DNA from: Ancylobacter rudongensis | GTDB lineage: Bacteria > Pseudomonadota > Alphaproteobacteria > Rhizobiales > Xanthobacteraceae | NCBI RefSeq assembly: GCF_900100155.1 | Contig: NZ_FMTP01000005.1 | Location: forward strand, 1-64,000 | DNA length: 64,000 nt | Direction: 5' to 3' | Part shown: positions 6,986 through 17,825 of the stretch, piece by piece | How positions within the stretch are numbered: position 1 is the stretch's first letter | How the letters are laid out: each line of letters begins with the position of its first letter | Notes under the pieces: generated by a model | What the model saw: the letters and a program-made list of their open reading frames with translations, nothing else | Told to the model about the DNA's origin: nothing | Database searches by the model: none | Made by a program: the position numbers and the translations under genes

Positions 6986-8770
6986 ATGACCCGCATGCCC
7001 AAGATTTCCGCCGCCCCGATGGGCCAACGCCTGCTGCGCCTGCCCAGAAGCCTTCTGCGCGGCCTGCTCGCCATTGTGCGCGCCGCCTTTGGGCGCGGCC
7101 GGCCTGAAGCCCATGCGGTGGCGCGGGCGCGCATCGTGCTATGCATGCTGGTATTCGCCGGGGCCTATCTTGCCATTGCCGGCCGCCTCGCCGTTCTCGC
7201 CTCGGCGCCCGAGGGTGCGGTGGCGCGCCGGATTGTGTCCACCGATGCGGTGGCTTCGGCACGGCCGGACATTGTCGATCGCAACGGGTTGGTACTGGCC
7301 ACCGATGTGAAGTCGGCCTCGCTCTATGGCGAGCCGCGCCGGCTGATCGATGTCGACGAGGCGGTAGAGGCGCTCACCGCGGTGCTGCCCGATCTCGACG
7401 CCAACGAACTGCGTCAGCGGCTCTCCACCGATCGCGGCTTCATCTGGCTTCGGCGCGATATCACTCCGCAGCAGCAGCGCGAGATCCACAATCTCGGCCT
7501 GCCCGGCATCGGCTTCATGACCGAGAACCGCCGCGTCTATCCCGGCGGCACGCTCGGGGCGCACGTGCTCGGCTCCACCAATATCGACAACCAGGGCATT
7601 GCCGGCATCGAGAAATGGGTCGACACCCGCGGCCTGGCCGACCTGCACCTCGCCGGCTTCGCCTCAGACCGGCAACAAGAGCCGGTAGAACTGGCGCTCG
7701 ATCTGCGCGTCCAGCACGTGCTGCGCGACGAGCTCTTCGCGGCCAAGGAGAAGTTCAAGGCCATCGCCGCCGCCGGCACGGTGGTCGATGTGCGCACCGG
7801 CGAGATCGTCGCCATGGCCTCGCTGCCGGATTTCGACGCCAACGACCCCGCCCGCTCGCTCGATCCGAAGAACCTCAACCGCCTGACCACCGGCGTGTTC
7901 GAAATGGGCTCGACCTTCAAGGCGCTGACCTTCGCCATGGCGCTGGACAGCGGCCGCTACACCATCAACTCGACGCTGGATGCGCGTGGGGCGCTGAGCT
8001 TCGGTCGGTTCCGGATCAGCGACTACCACGCCGAGAACCGCGTGCTGACGCTCCCCGAAGTGTTCCTGTTCTCGTCCAATATCGGTACGGCCAAGATGGC
8101 TCTGTCGCTGGGCGTCGACGCGCACAAGGCGTTTCTGGCCAAGACGGGGCAGCTTGATCGCCTGCGCACCGAGCTGCCCGAGAGCGCCATGCCGATCGTG
8201 CCCAAGCGCTGGGGCGAGGTGAACACCGCCACCATCGCCTTCGGCCACGGCCTAGCGGTGGCGCCGTTGCAGGCGGTGATGGCGGTGAACGCTCTGGTGA
8301 ATGGCGGCTACCTCATTCCCCCGACCTTTCTCAAGCGTTCGCGCGAGGAAGCGCTGGCGGCCGGCACGCCGGTAATCAGCCCGAAGACGAGCGCCCAGAT
8401 GCGCTATCTGCTGCGCCTCAACGCCGAGAAGGGTTCGGCCAAGAAGGTCAACGTTCCCGGCTTCTATGCCGGCGGCAAGACCGGCACGGCGGAGAAGGTG
8501 ATCAATGGGCGCTACTCGAAGACCAAGCTGCTCACCACCTTCACCGGCGTCTTCCCGATGGACAACCCGCAATACCTCGTACTGGTGATGCTGGACGAGC
8601 CGCAGGCGGTCGAGGGAACCTATGGCTATGCCACGGCCGGCTGGAACGCCGCGCCAACGACAGGCAAGATCATTTCCCGCATCGGGCCGATGCTCGGAAT
8701 CATGCCGCGCACGGACGTGCCGCCGGCCGAAAGCCTGCTCGCCAACACCACGCTGGCGCGCGCGCAGTGA
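6986..8770 (+). CDS. ftsI: Septal peptidoglycan transpeptidase FtsI (PBP3, class B PBP)
   Basis: 594 residues. One membrane segment near residues 48-70 is followed by a pedestal domain and the transpeptidase domain. The three active-site motifs are present: STFK with Ser309 and Lys312, SSN at 363-365, and KTG at 498-500. FtsI cross-links septal peptidoglycan together with the glycosyltransferase FtsW. A good ribosome site (GAGGTGG) precedes the ATG. The cytoplasmic N-terminus is about 47 residues, within the alphaproteobacterial range. Confidence 0.95.
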   Translation: MTRMPKISAAPMGQRLLRLPRSLLRGLLAIVRAAFGRGRPEAHAVARARIVLCMLVFAGAYLAIAGRLAVLASAPEGAVARRIVSTDAVASARPDIVDRNGLVLATDVKSASLYGEPRRLIDVDEAVEALTAVLPDLDANELRQRLSTDRGFIWLRRDITPQQQREIHNLGLPGIGFMTENRRVYPGGTLGAHVLGSTNIDNQGIAGIEKWVDTRGLADLHLAGFASDRQQEPVELALDLRVQHVLRDELFAAKEKFKAIAAAGTVVDVRTGEIVAMASLPDFDANDPARSLDPKNLNRLTTGVFEMGSTFKALTFAMALDSGRYTINSTLDARGALSFGRFRISDYHAENRVLTLPEVFLFSSNIGTAKMALSLGVDAHKAFLAKTGQLDRLRTELPESAMPIVPKRWGEVNTATIAFGHGLAVAPLQAVMAVNALVNGGYLIPPTFLKRSREEALAAGTPVISPKTSAQMRYLLRLNAEKGSAKKVNVPGFYAGGKTGTAEKVINGRYSKTKLLTTFTGVFPMDNPQYLVLVMLDEPQAVEGTYGYATAGWNAAPTTGKIISRIGPMLGIMPRTDVPPAESLLANTTLARAQ

Positions 8771-8809
8771 TGTGAAAGAGCGCCGGGTGCGGCGCGCAGG
8801 ACGACGCCA

Positions 8810-10297
8810 ATGCCTGATCGGATGCGACCCACCGTCGACTGCGCCCGTCGCCTCACATTGAGGGGCCTGATCGGCGAGGATGCCGACTATGCCGGCGCCG
8901 AGCCCGAGCTTGCCGTCGGCGAGCCCTCGCTCGACAGCCGCAGCGTGCGGGCGGGCGACGTGTTCTTCGCGCTCTCCGGGGCGAAGACAGACGGTCTCGT
9001 TCATGCGGTTGACGCCATAGGGCGCGGTGCTGTTGCTGTGGTGGCCGAGGCTGAGCGGCCCAGCTGGCTCGACCCCGCCATCTCTTACGTGCGCGTCGGC
9101 AATGCGCGACGCGCGGTGGCGCTGGCCGCCGCGCGGGCGTTTCCGCGCCAGCCCGAAACCATTGCCGCCGTCACCGGCACCTCGGGCAAGACGTCGGTTG
9201 CTGCCTTCACCCGTCAGATCTGGCAGGGCCTCGGCTTTTCCGCCGCCAGCCTCGGTACGCTTGGCGTTGTGGCGCCCTCGGGCGCTGTTTATGGCACGCT
9301 GACCACGCCCGACCCGATCGAGTTGCACCGTACCCTGCACGCGCTGGCCGAGCAGGGAGTGACGCATCTGTGCCTGGAGGCCTCCTCGCACGGGCTGGAC
9401 CAGCACCGTCTCGACGGGGTGCGGTTGAAGGCAGGCGGTTTCACCAATCTCTCGCGCGACCATCTCGACTATCACCCTGACATGGAGGCGTATCTCGACG
9501 CCAAGATGCGGCTGTTCCGCGATCTCGTGCCGCGTGGCGGAGGGGCGGCGGTGTGGATCGATACCACCGAAGGCAGCCATGTCGCACAGATGGCGGCCGA
9601 GCATGAGCTGAACGTGCTCGGCATCGGCGTCGCCGGGGCAGGCATCGCGCTGCTGGCGCGCGCCGATGAGGGGCTCGGGCAGCGCCTGGAGGTCGAGATC
9701 AAAGGCCGACGCCAGACATTGACACTCCCGCTCGTCGGCGCCTTCCAGGCCTGCAACGCGCTGGTCGCCGCCGGCCTCGTCCTGCTCACCGGCTCCCCGG
9801 CGGGCGAGGTGCTGCCGCTGCTGGAGACGCTGGATGGGGTTCCCGGCCGGCTGGAACTCGTCGGCACCAGGGACGGCGCCGGCGTGTTCGTCGACTATGC
9901 CCACAAGCCCGACGCGCTCGCCAACGCGCTCGATGCGCTGCGCCCCTATGCGAGTGGGCGGCTGATCGTCGTCTTCGGCTGCGGCGGCGACCGCGACCGT
10001 GGCAAGCGCCCGATCATGGGGGCGATCGCGGCCGCGAAGGCCGACATCGTCATCGTCACCGACGACAATCCGCGCGGCGAGGACCCTGCTTCCATCCGTG
10101 CCGCCATCCTCGCCAGTGCCGCCGGGGCGCGCGAGATCGGCGACCGCGCGGAGGCGATCGCTGCCGCCATTACCCTGGCCGGGCCGGGGGATGTGGTGCT
10201 GATCGCCGGCAAGGGTCACGAAACCGGCCAGATTATCGGCGACCGAACATTGCCATTCTCCGACCGCGACGTCGCGGCCGGCCTTCTCGGGAGATGA
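8810..10297 (+). CDS. murE: UDP-MurNAc-L-Ala-D-Glu:meso-diaminopimelate ligase MurE
   Basis: 495 residues with the three Mur ligase domains. The N-terminal substrate domain contains DSRSVRAGDVFFALSG. The ATP loop is GTSGKTSVAAF, near residues 122-132. The DDNPRGED motif at about 417-424 in the C-terminal domain indicates specificity for meso-diaminopimelate rather than lysine. The product is the UDP-MurNAc-tripeptide. A weak ribosome site (AGGA, 8 bases before ATG) supports the start. Only 4 bases separate it from murF. Confidence 0.96.
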   Translation: MPDRMRPTVDCARRLTLRGLIGEDADYAGAEPELAVGEPSLDSRSVRAGDVFFALSGAKTDGLVHAVDAIGRGAVAVVAEAERPSWLDPAISYVRVGNARRAVALAAARAFPRQPETIAAVTGTSGKTSVAAFTRQIWQGLGFSAASLGTLGVVAPSGAVYGTLTTPDPIELHRTLHALAEQGVTHLCLEASSHGLDQHRLDGVRLKAGGFTNLSRDHLDYHPDMEAYLDAKMRLFRDLVPRGGGAAVWIDTTEGSHVAQMAAEHELNVLGIGVAGAGIALLARADEGLGQRLEVEIKGRRQTLTLPLVGAFQACNALVAAGLVLLTGSPAGEVLPLLETLDGVPGRLELVGTRDGAGVFVDYAHKPDALANALDALRPYASGRLIVVFGCGGDRDRGKRPIMGAIAAAKADIVIVTDDNPRGEDPASIRAAILASAAGAREIGDRAEAIAAAITLAGPGDVVLIAGKGHETGQIIGDRTLPFSDRDVAAGLLGR

Positions 10298-10301
10298 CCG
10301 C

Positions 10302-11750
10302 ATGGGTTTGGCCGCCGCTTCGCCGCTTTGGGCCCCGGACGCGCTCGCGTTGGCGACCGGCGGCACGCTGACGGGCCCGCCCGCCGGCGCCATTGGCGGC
10401 ATTTCCATCGACACCCGTACCTTGCAGCCGGGCGACGTCTTCTTTGCCATTCGCGGCGAGAACAGTGACGGCCACGCCTATGTGGCGACCGCCCATGAGC
10501 GCGGCGCGGCGCTTAGCGTGGTGGAGCGCGGGCGCGTCGGCGAGATGCCGGACGGTGCGGGCCTGCTGGCCGTGGATGATGTGCTCGGCGCGCTGGAGGC
10601 CACGGGCCGCGCCGCCCGTGCCCGCACCAGTGCCCGCATCATCGGCGTCACCGGCTCGGTCGGAAAGACCACGACCAAGGAGGCGCTGGCGCTGGCGCTT
10701 GGCGCGGATGGCCCGACCCATGCCTCGGCGGCCTCCTACAATAATCACTGGGGCGTGCCGCTCTCGCTCGCCCGCATGCCGGAGGCGAGTGCCTATGGCG
10801 TGTTCGAGCTGGGCATGAACCATGCCGGCGAGATTACCCCGCTGGTGGCCATGGTCCGCCCGCATGTGGCCATCATCACCACTATCGAGCCGGTGCACAT
10901 CGCCCAATTCGACAGCGTCGAGGCCATCGCCGACGCCAAGGCCGAGATCTTCACCGGTGTCGAGCCGGGCGGAGCTGCGGTGCTCAACCGTGACAACCCG
11001 CATTTCGAGCGGCTCGCGGCGGCGGCACGGGCAGCGGGCATCACTACCATCATCGGCTTCGGCGAGTCGGAGGGGGCCGATGCCCGGCTTTCCTGCGTCA
11101 AGCTCAAGCCCGACATGTCGACGGCCATTGCCGATATCATGGGTGAGAGCGTCAGCTTCAAGGTCGGGCTTCCGGGGCGCCATATCGTGCAGAACGCGCT
11201 CGCCGTGCTCGCTGCCGCCAAACTGGCGGGGGCGGATTTGTGCCTAGCGGCGCTCGCGCTGTCGGCGCTCGGTCCGCCGCCGGGTCGCGGCGTGCGGACG
11301 GTACTGGCGGTAAAGGGCGGCGAGGCTCTCCTTATCGACGAGAGCTACAACGCCAACACCGCCTCGATGCGCGCCGCGCTGGCCGTGCTCGGCACGACGC
11401 CGGCGGCCGGGCGCGGGCGGCGGATTGCGGTGCTCGGCGACATGCTGGAACTGGGGAGCGCGGGGGAGGCGATGCACCGCGAACTGGCCCCGGCGACTGC
11501 TTGTGCCGATCTCATCTTCTGCGCCGGCCCGCTGATGCGGGCGCTGTGGGAGGCACTGCCCGAGAGCCGCCGGGGCGCCTGGGCGCCGGATTCGGCCGCG
11601 CTGCTGCCGCTGGTGGCGGAGCGGCTGCGTGGCGGCGACGTGATCATGGTCAAGGGCTCCAATGGCAGCCGCATGGGCCCATTGGTGCGCGCCCTGGCCG
11701 AGCGTTTTCCCGCCGCACGCCTTGCGGAAGCGGCGGAAACGTCGGAATGA
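10302..11750 (+). CDS. murF: UDP-MurNAc-tripeptide:D-Ala-D-Ala ligase MurF
   Basis: 482 residues. It carries SIDTRTLQPGDVFFAIRG in the N-terminal domain and the ATP loop GVTGSVGKTTTKEAL at about 112-126. ASYNNHWGVPLSLARMP and LIDESYNANTASM are diagnostic of MurF. It adds D-Ala-D-Ala, made by Ddl (22670-23590), to complete the cytoplasmic pentapeptide precursor. The start lies 4 bases after murE, and the stop lies 95 bases before mraY. Confidence 0.96.
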   Translation: MGLAAASPLWAPDALALATGGTLTGPPAGAIGGISIDTRTLQPGDVFFAIRGENSDGHAYVATAHERGAALSVVERGRVGEMPDGAGLLAVDDVLGALEATGRAARARTSARIIGVTGSVGKTTTKEALALALGADGPTHASAASYNNHWGVPLSLARMPEASAYGVFELGMNHAGEITPLVAMVRPHVAIITTIEPVHIAQFDSVEAIADAKAEIFTGVEPGGAAVLNRDNPHFERLAAAARAAGITTIIGFGESEGADARLSCVKLKPDMSTAIADIMGESVSFKVGLPGRHIVQNALAVLAAAKLAGADLCLAALALSALGPPPGRGVRTVLAVKGGEALLIDESYNANTASMRAALAVLGTTPAAGRGRRIAVLGDMLELGSAGEAMHRELAPATACADLIFCAGPLMRALWEALPESRRGAWAPDSAALLPLVAERLRGGDVIMVKGSNGSRMGPLVRALAERFPAARLAEAAETSE

Positions 11751-11845
11751 GCCGCGCCGGTCACTTCTTCCCGATTCCGGGCAAGCCCTGCCGCCCGCAG
11801 CGGCGCGCCGGCCTGTCGCCCTGCCCACCCGAAGGTTGATCCTCC

Positions 11846-12931
11846 ATGCTGCAATGGCTCGCCGAATTCCAGGGAAGCGTCCCGGCGGTTAACGTCTTCC
11901 GCTACATCACCTTCCGCACCGGCGGGGCGATCATCACCGCGCTGCTCTTCGTCTTCATGTTCGGCCCGGCCATCATCGCCATGCTGCGGCTGAAGCAGGG
12001 AAAGGGCCAGCCGATCCGCACCGACGGGCCGCAGTCGCACTTGCTGACCAAGAAGGGCACGCCCACCATGGGCGGGCTGATGATCTTCTCCGGGCTCATG
12101 GTGGCGACCCTGCTGTGGGGCAACCTGTCCAATCCCTATGTCTGGGTGGTGCTTTTCGTCACCATCGGCTTCGGGCTCATCGGCTTCTATGACGACTATC
12201 TGAAGGTGACGAAGCAGACCCACAACGGCCTGTCCGGTCGGACGCGCCTCGCCATCGAAGCGCTGATCGCGGGCACTGCGGCCGTGGTGATCATGCATGT
12301 GGGGCGGGATCCGCTGTCCTCCTCGCTGGCCTTCCCGTTCTTCAAGGACCTTCTGCTCGATCTCGGCTGGTTCTTCGTGATCCTCGGCGCCTTCGTCATC
12401 GTCGGCGCCGGCAATGCGGTGAACCTGACCGACGGCCTCGACGGCCTCGCCATCGTCCCAGTCATGGTGGCCGCTGCCAGCTTCGGGATGATCTCCTATC
12501 TCTCCGGCAACGTGCTGTTCGCCGACTATCTGCAAATCCACTACGTCGCCGGCGTCGGCGAACTGGCGGTGATCTGCGGGGCCATCATCGGGGCCGGCAT
12601 CGGCTTCCTGTGGTTCAACGCTCCGCCGGCGCAGATCTTCATGGGCGACACCGGCTCGCTGGCGCTGGGCGGCCTGCTCGGCACCATCGCGGTGGCCACC
12701 AAGCACGAGATCGTGCTGGCGGTGATCGGCGGCCTGTTCGTGCTGGAGGCGGTGTCGGTCATCGTGCAGGTCGCCTCGTTCAAGCTCACCGGCAAGCGCG
12801 TGTTCAAGATGGCGCCAATCCACCACCATTTCGAGCAGAAGGGCTGGACCGAGCCGCAGATCGTCATCCGCTTCTGGATCATTGCCGTTGTGCTAGCGCT
12901 GATCGGGCTGTCGACGCTGAAGCTGCGCTGA
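11846..12931 (+). CDS. mraY: Phospho-N-acetylmuramoyl-pentapeptide-transferase MraY
   Basis: 361 residues, normal length, with about ten membrane segments. The conserved loops are present: [38 protein letters not shown] and the HHHFEQKGW motif near the end. It transfers phospho-MurNAc-pentapeptide to undecaprenyl phosphate to make lipid I. It is the last gene of the first dcw block. The next plus-strand gene is not a cell wall gene. Confidence 0.97.
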   Translation: MLQWLAEFQGSVPAVNVFRYITFRTGGAIITALLFVFMFGPAIIAMLRLKQGKGQPIRTDGPQSHLLTKKGTPTMGGLMIFSGLMVATLLWGNLSNPYVWVVLFVTIGFGLIGFYDDYLKVTKQTHNGLSGRTRLAIEALIAGTAAVVIMHVGRDPLSSSLAFPFFKDLLLDLGWFFVILGAFVIVGAGNAVNLTDGLDGLAIVPVMVAAASFGMISYLSGNVLFADYLQIHYVAGVGELAVICGAIIGAGIGFLWFNAPPAQIFMGDTGSLALGGLLGTIAVATKHEIVLAVIGGLFVLEAVSVIVQVASFKLTGKRVFKMAPIHHHFEQKGWTEPQIVIRFWIIAVVLALIGLSTLKLR

Positions 12932-13292
12932 GCTTCCCTCCCGGGCCGAACTAGCCTCGGCGAAAACTGAACGCGGGTTGGCGCCTGTCCACCGCCCGCC
13001 AGCGTCGCGTAATCGGCCTTTTTCCTCCGGAGCCCGGCGGAGCAGGGCATGGCGGCGCCAGTCATGTGGACGCGGTGCCGGAGTGGCAGATAGAGCGTCG
13101 ACGGGACATTCCACAGCCCCGGCTCCGCCGCTCTTTCATATGGTGCGGGCCCTGCGAAGCGACGCTCGGGTGTGACCTTTCGGGCCTGTGGATGGCGGGA
13201 TGTGCGTCGAGGCGCGACATTTGATTAAATGAGGCTCACCGGTTTCGTCTCGATACGGCTCCGTCACGGTTGTGGCGTAGAAGGAGCACCAA
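12932..13292. other. 361-base intergenic region between mraY and the BCCT gene
   Basis: No convincing ORF on either strand. I found no clear terminator for the mraY block. A short run of five T near 13019-13023 follows no good stem. The last 70 bases are AT-richer (TTTGATTAAATGAGG at 13220-13234) and probably hold the promoter of the transporter gene, which has a good ribosome site (AAGGAGC). Confidence 0.5.
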
Positions 13293-15287
13293 ATGTTCAA
13301 GCCCTTTATTATCAATCCGCCTGTCTTTTTCGGGTCGGTTGGCGTCATTTTCGTGTTTCTCGCCATTGGCATCATCATGCCGGAACAGGCCAGCGCGATA
13401 TTTGGCACGCTGCAGGCAAAGATACTTGCGGGGTTTGGCTGGCTTTACCTGCTGTCGGTCGGGATTTTCCTCGCCTCGGTCCTGTTGCTGTGTCTGGGAA
13501 GGTTCGGCGGGCTCAAATTGGGACCGGACGATTCCACGCCGGATTTCCGCTTCTCGTCCTGGATCGCCATGCTGTTCGCGGCGGGCATGGGTATCGGCTT
13601 GATGTTTTACGCCGTGGGCGAGCCGATAACTCACTTCATGCAGCCTCCCACCGCCGAACCGCGTTCGATCGCGGCGATGCGCGAGGCGATGTCCGTGACG
13701 TTCTTCCACTGGGGGATTCACGCCTGGGCGATCTATGCCGTCGTCGGCCTCTCGCTGGCCTATTTCGGCTATCGCTACAATCTGCCCCTGACCATCCGTT
13801 CCGGCCTCTATCCGCTTCTGAAAGAGCGCATCAACGGGCCGATCGGCCACGCCGTCGATATTTTCGCCATCGTCGGCACCATGTTCGGCATCGCCACCTC
13901 GCTCGGCCTTGGCGTCAGCCAGATCAATGCGGGGCTGAACTACCTGACCGGCCTACCCATCGAGCCCTGGGTACAGTTGGCGCTGATCGCTGTCATTACC
14001 GGCTTGGCCACGGCTTCGGTGGTCACGGGCCTCGACAAGGGCGTACGGATTCTCTCCGAGATCAATCTCGTCGTTGCCATCCTGCTGATGCTGTTTGTTC
14101 TGGTCGTCGGCCCGACCGCGATGCTGTTCCGTGACTTCGTGCAGAATATCGGGCTCTATCTCGACACCCTCGTGCTCCGCACCTTCAACATCTATGCCTA
14201 TGAACCGACGCCGTGGATCGATGGCTGGACACTGTTCTACTGGGCGTGGTGGATCTCCTGGTCGCCCTTCGTCGGCATGTTCATTGCCCGCATCTCCCGC
14301 GGGCGCACGGTGCGCGAGTTCGTGGTCGCGGTGCTGTTCATCCCCGCCGGCTTCACCTTTTTCTGGATGACCGTCTTCGGCAACACAGCAATCTTCATCG
14401 ACACCGGCATTGCCGCCGGCGATCTCGGCAAGGCGGTGGCGGCGGATGTCTCGGTCGGGCTGTTCCGGTTCTTCGAATACCTGCCGCTCCCTGTTGTCAC
14501 CTCAACCCTCGCCATCATCCTGATCGCGGTATTCTTCGTCACCTCGTCCGATTCCGGCTCGCTCGTTGTCGACTCCATCGCCGCCGGCGGCGAGACGCAG
14601 ACCACCACCGGCCAGCGCGTGTTCTGGTGTGTGCTCGAAGGAACGGTGGCGGCCTGCCTGCTGCTGGCAGGCGGGCTGGGGGCGCTCCAATCGGCCACCA
14701 TCGCGAGCGCGCTGCCTTTCACCTTCGTTATGCTGGCGCTGGTCTGGGCGCTGTTTAAGGGCATGCGGGCAGACATTGCCCAGCAGCGGGTGCATGCCGC
14801 CCAGTCGTTCTCCGTGCCCAGCGCACCAGCTTCCGGTGTCACCTGGCAGCGGCGGCTCGCCCTGATTCTCCATGCGCCGACCGAGCGCGAGGTGGCACAT
14901 TTCATCGGTGGTGAAGTGCGTCCCGCCCTCGAGCAGGTTGCGCAGGAGTTGAGCAGCCGAGGCCGTGTCGCGCAGGTCCACGAAGAGGAAAACGGTGCCG
15001 TGGCGCTGCGCTCGCCGGCGGAGAACGTGCGCGACTTCGTCTATGGCGTCAGCGCCGTCGCGCACCGCCTGCCGACCTTTATGGCGGCGGGGGCCGGGAA
15101 GCCCGAATATCGCTACGAGGCGCGGACCTACTTCTCCAGCGGCGGGCGCGGCTATGACGTGATGGGGATGGCGCGCGACCAGCTCATCACCGACGTGCTG
15201 GTTCAGTTCGAGCGCTATCTCAACCTCGTGGATCTGCCCGAGACGCAACTCGTGCATGCCGCGCCCGGGCACGAGCGCGACGGCTAG
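13293..15287 (+). CDS. BCCT family transporter (betaine/choline/carnitine type), BetT-like
   Basis: 664 residues with about 12 membrane segments. Family motifs are [14 protein letters not shown] and [23 protein letters not shown], the second being the conserved aromatic-rich segment that forms the substrate box. A soluble C-terminal extension of about 130 residues (from about 535) is typical of BetT-like members, where the tail senses osmolality. It imports a quaternary ammonium compound with sodium or protons. The exact substrate cannot be read. It sits between mraY and murD, where no transporter belongs in the classical cluster. It runs convergent to the metallo-hydrolase gene. Confidence 0.9.
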   Translation: MFKPFIINPPVFFGSVGVIFVFLAIGIIMPEQASAIFGTLQAKILAGFGWLYLLSVGIFLASVLLLCLGRFGGLKLGPDDSTPDFRFSSWIAMLFAAGMGIGLMFYAVGEPITHFMQPPTAEPRSIAAMREAMSVTFFHWGIHAWAIYAVVGLSLAYFGYRYNLPLTIRSGLYPLLKERINGPIGHAVDIFAIVGTMFGIATSLGLGVSQINAGLNYLTGLPIEPWVQLALIAVITGLATASVVTGLDKGVRILSEINLVVAILLMLFVLVVGPTAMLFRDFVQNIGLYLDTLVLRTFNIYAYEPTPWIDGWTLFYWAWWISWSPFVGMFIARISRGRTVREFVVAVLFIPAGFTFFWMTVFGNTAIFIDTGIAAGDLGKAVAADVSVGLFRFFEYLPLPVVTSTLAIILIAVFFVTSSDSGSLVVDSIAAGGETQTTTGQRVFWCVLEGTVAACLLLAGGLGALQSATIASALPFTFVMLALVWALFKGMRADIAQQRVHAAQSFSVPSAPASGVTWQRRLALILHAPTEREVAHFIGGEVRPALEQVAQELSSRGRVAQVHEEENGAVALRSPAENVRDFVYGVSAVAHRLPTFMAAGAGKPEYRYEARTYFSSGGRGYDVMGMARDQLITDVLVQFERYLNLVDLPETQLVHAAPGHERDG

Positions 15288-15306
15288 CGCCCGCGGGCCC
15301 GGGCGC
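15287..15306. terminator. GC-rich hairpin between convergent genes
   Basis: Inverted repeat GCGCCCG / CGGGCGC (15287-15293 and 15300-15306) with a 6-base loop, directly at the BCCT stop. It has no T tract on either side, so it is at best a weak or Rho-assisted terminator. Confidence 0.35.
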
Positions 15307-15393
15307 GGCGGATCGGGCTGCCGTCTCCCGGACCACCTTTGACAAACCGGCGCGTACTGAGCGCGCTGGGCTTGCGGCGAGCATCGCCACCGC

Positions 15394-16290
15394 TCAGGGC
15401 AGTGCCAGCACCTTCTTCACATTGTTGGCGTGGACCGCTTCATAGGGCGCGAAATAGCTGAGCGTGCCCGAGGCGAGGTCGCCGGCGATGAAGGTGGACA
15501 GGTCCTGGTCGGCCAGCGCCATGTCGATGCGGGTGTGCAGCAGTTTGTTCAGATAGCGGATGGTGGCATCGATCAGTTCGGGGCCATAACCGCCGGCGGC
15601 GATCACATCAGGCGCGCCATGATTGGGCAGGATGCGGGCATAGCCCCATTCCCGGATGCGCTTGAGCTCCTCGACATGGACTGGCAAGCGCTCGGGCTCG
15701 CCGACATAGGTGATCGGCTCCTCCAGCGTGTCGCCGGCCAGCATGAGGCCGAGCTCGGGCAGTAGCAGGATCAGCCCGTCATGGCTGTGAATCTCCGCCG
15801 GCTCCAGCTTCACGGTGAGACGACCGACGGCGAGTTCGGTCGGGCCGGTGATGATCTTGTTGGGCATGACAAGCGGGAAGATCGGCGGGTCGCCATTCTC
15901 CAGTGCCACCCGGTTGGCGGCGAGCGTCCGCTCGGTGCGGTCCAGCGCGATGATCTCGTCGGTGGCGAAAACGGCATTGCCGGCGACATGGTCGTCATGC
16001 CAGTGGCTGAGCACCACGCGGAAGGAGGTGATGCCGGCCTCTTCCAGCGTCCGGCGCATGAACTGCGCGTGCGGGATCGAGATATGGGTGTCGTAGAGCA
16101 GCGCCTCGCTCCCATCCACCACTGCATAGACGCAGACGCCGAGTGCATAGGCCCCGTCGTCCAGCCAGTTCGGCGCCGGCGAATGCGCCCGCGCCCCGTC
16201 GATCCGCCCATCGTAGAAGGCGTAGATGTTGGGATGCGGTCGCAGGACCCGCATCGTCGAGCCGAGGGGAAGCAGGGCGGGGGCGGACAT
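15394..16290 (-). CDS. MBL-fold metallo-hydrolase
   Basis: 298 residues. The metallo-beta-lactamase signature HWHDDH is at 96-101. Further ligands are likely in EIHSHDG and AGDTLE, and PNHGAP is near the end. The fold binds two metal ions and hydrolyses esters, thioesters, lactones or phosphodiesters, so substrate cannot be deduced. There is no signal peptide. The gene lies in the middle of the dcw cluster, convergent with the BCCT gene and divergent from murD (131 bases between starts). That gap must hold promoters for both directions. Confidence 0.85.
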   Translation of the reverse strand: MSAPALLPLGSTMRVLRPHPNIYAFYDGRIDGARAHSPAPNWLDDGAYALGVCVYAVVDGSEALLYDTHISIPHAQFMRRTLEEAGITSFRVVLSHWHDDHVAGNAVFATDEIIALDRTERTLAANRVALENGDPPIFPLVMPNKIITGPTELAVGRLTVKLEPAEIHSHDGLILLLPELGLMLAGDTLEEPITYVGEPERLPVHVEELKRIREWGYARILPNHGAPDVIAAGGYGPELIDATIRYLNKLLHTRIDMALADQDLSTFIAGDLASGTLSYFAPYEAVHANNVKKVLALP

Positions 16291-16421
16291 GGCAAGCTCT
16301 CAGGCTGGGGGGCGGAAATGCTGTCGTGTCGAGCGTCGATCATTTCATCGGTGGGCGAAATGCGCTAGCGAGAGGCGCCCGCCCAGCCCTTTCCCGGGTG
16401 CCGTTTCCAAGGTTGCTCGCC

Positions 16422-17810
16422 ATGATTCCCGTTTCCTCCCTGAAGGACCGCGCCGTCGCCCTGTTCGGGCTCGGCGGGTCGGGCCTCGCCACCGCGCGGG
16501 CGCTCCTCGCCGGCGGGGCTGCTGTGACGGCATGGGATGATTCGCCCGCCTCGGTGGAAAAAGCAGCGGCTGAGGGCATCCCGACCGGCGACCTTAGCGC
16601 GGCCGACTGGTCCGGCTTTGCCGCACTGGTGCTGGCGCCGGGGGTACCACTCACCCATCCCGAGCCGCACTGGACGGTGAGGAGGGCGCAGGAGGCCGGG
16701 GTGGAGATCATCGGCGACATCGAACTGTTCTGCCGCGAGCGGCGGCGCGCCGTGCGCCGGCCGGCGTTTGCCGCGATCACCGGCACCAATGGCAAGTCCA
16801 CCACGACGGCGCTGCTGGCTCATCTCCTCAAGGTCGGCGGGCGCGACGTGCAGATCGGCGGCAATTTCGGCCCGGCGATTCTCGGCCTCGAACCGCCCAA
16901 AGCCGGCCGCGTCTACGTGATCGAGTGCTCCTCCTACCAGATCGACCTTGCCCCCAGCCTCGATCCGGCGGTCGGCCTCCTGCTGAACCTGTCACCCGAT
17001 CACATCGACCGGCATGGCTCGATGGAGAACTATGCGGCGGTGAAGGAACGGCTGATCGCTGGCGTCGAAGCTGGCGGCACGGCGGTGGTGGGTGTCGATG
17101 ACGAGTGGTCGTGTGCCGTTGCGGAGCGGGCCGAGGCGGCAGGCAAGAACGTCGTGCGAATCTCGGTGCGAGAGGCGCTCGATGACGGCGTCTTTCTCGA
17201 CGGCACCGACCTCGCCGTGGCGGAAAAGGGCGTGCGGGTGTTTACCCTGAAGCTGGCCGGCATCGGCTCGCTGCGCGGCGCTCACAACGCGCAGAACGCC
17301 GCCGCCGCCTTCGCGGCCGCCCGGGCGCTGGGGCTCGCGCCGGAGGTGATCGCCGCCGGCATGGCGAGTTTCCCCGGCCTCGCGCACCGGATGGAGCAGG
17401 TGCGTACCCTCGGCAAGGTGTTGTTCGTCAATGATTCCAAGGCGACGAATGCCGATGCGGCCGAGCGGGCGCTGACCTCGTTCGACGACATTTTCTGGAT
17501 CGCCGGCGGCAAGCCGAAGGAAGGCGGTATCGAGCCGCTGCGGCCCTTCTTTCCGCGCGTGCGTAAGGCCTACCTGATCGGCGTCGCCGCCGAGGCTTTC
17601 GCCGGCACGCTGGGCGAGGCGGTGCCGTTCGAGATGTGCGGGACGCTCGACATTGCGGTGGCGCGCGCCGGAGACGACGCGGCGTCGTCGGGGCTTGCGC
17701 ATCCGGTGGTGCTGCTGTCACCCGCCTGCGCCAGCTTCGACCAGTACCGCAATTTCGAGGTGCGCGGCGATGCCTTCCGCGATCTCGTCAATGCGCTGCC
17801 GGTTGTCTGA
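16422..17810 (+). CDS. murD: UDP-N-acetylmuramoyl-L-alanine:D-glutamate ligase MurD
   Basis: 462 residues. The N-terminal [15 protein letters not shown] binds the uracil nucleotide. The ATP loop [16 protein letters not shown] starts near residue 121. [11 protein letters not shown] and [10 protein letters not shown] are MurD motifs. It adds D-Glu to UDP-MurNAc-L-Ala. The frame is open far upstream, but homologous sequence begins at [16 protein letters not shown], so ATG 16422 was chosen. It is first in the second dcw block and needs its own promoter, because the upstream neighbour is divergent. Confidence 0.96.
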   Translation: MIPVSSLKDRAVALFGLGGSGLATARALLAGGAAVTAWDDSPASVEKAAAEGIPTGDLSAADWSGFAALVLAPGVPLTHPEPHWTVRRAQEAGVEIIGDIELFCRERRRAVRRPAFAAITGTNGKSTTTALLAHLLKVGGRDVQIGGNFGPAILGLEPPKAGRVYVIECSSYQIDLAPSLDPAVGLLLNLSPDHIDRHGSMENYAAVKERLIAGVEAGGTAVVGVDDEWSCAVAERAEAAGKNVVRISVREALDDGVFLDGTDLAVAEKGVRVFTLKLAGIGSLRGAHNAQNAAAAFAAARALGLAPEVIAAGMASFPGLAHRMEQVRTLGKVLFVNDSKATNADAAERALTSFDDIFWIAGGKPKEGGIEPLRPFFPRVRKAYLIGVAAEAFAGTLGEAVPFEMCGTLDIAVARAGDDAASSGLAHPVVLLSPACASFDQYRNFEVRGDAFRDLVNALPVV

Positions 17811-17825
17811 GCAAGCGCGCCGGCA

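Noticed and set aside
8252..10450. 732-codon open frame on the minus strand
   Set aside because: It is antisense to the ftsI end, murE and the murF start, which are certain genes. High GC makes such antisense frames common, and its composition (Gly/Arg/His-rich, low complexity) has no domain pattern. The same reasoning removes 5294-6619, 11345-12829, 19837-21669, 25971-27419, 56675-58756 and 59275-60936 on the minus strand.
13070..13140. tRNA-Leu-like start GCCGGAGTGGCAGA
   Set aside because: The first bases resemble a bacterial tRNA-Leu, but no anticodon arm, TTC loop or CCA-matching acceptor end follows.
15339..15344. TTGACA, a perfect -35 hexamer between convergent genes
   Set aside because: No -10 element lies at 16-18 bases, and a promoter there would only read antisense into the metallo-hydrolase gene.
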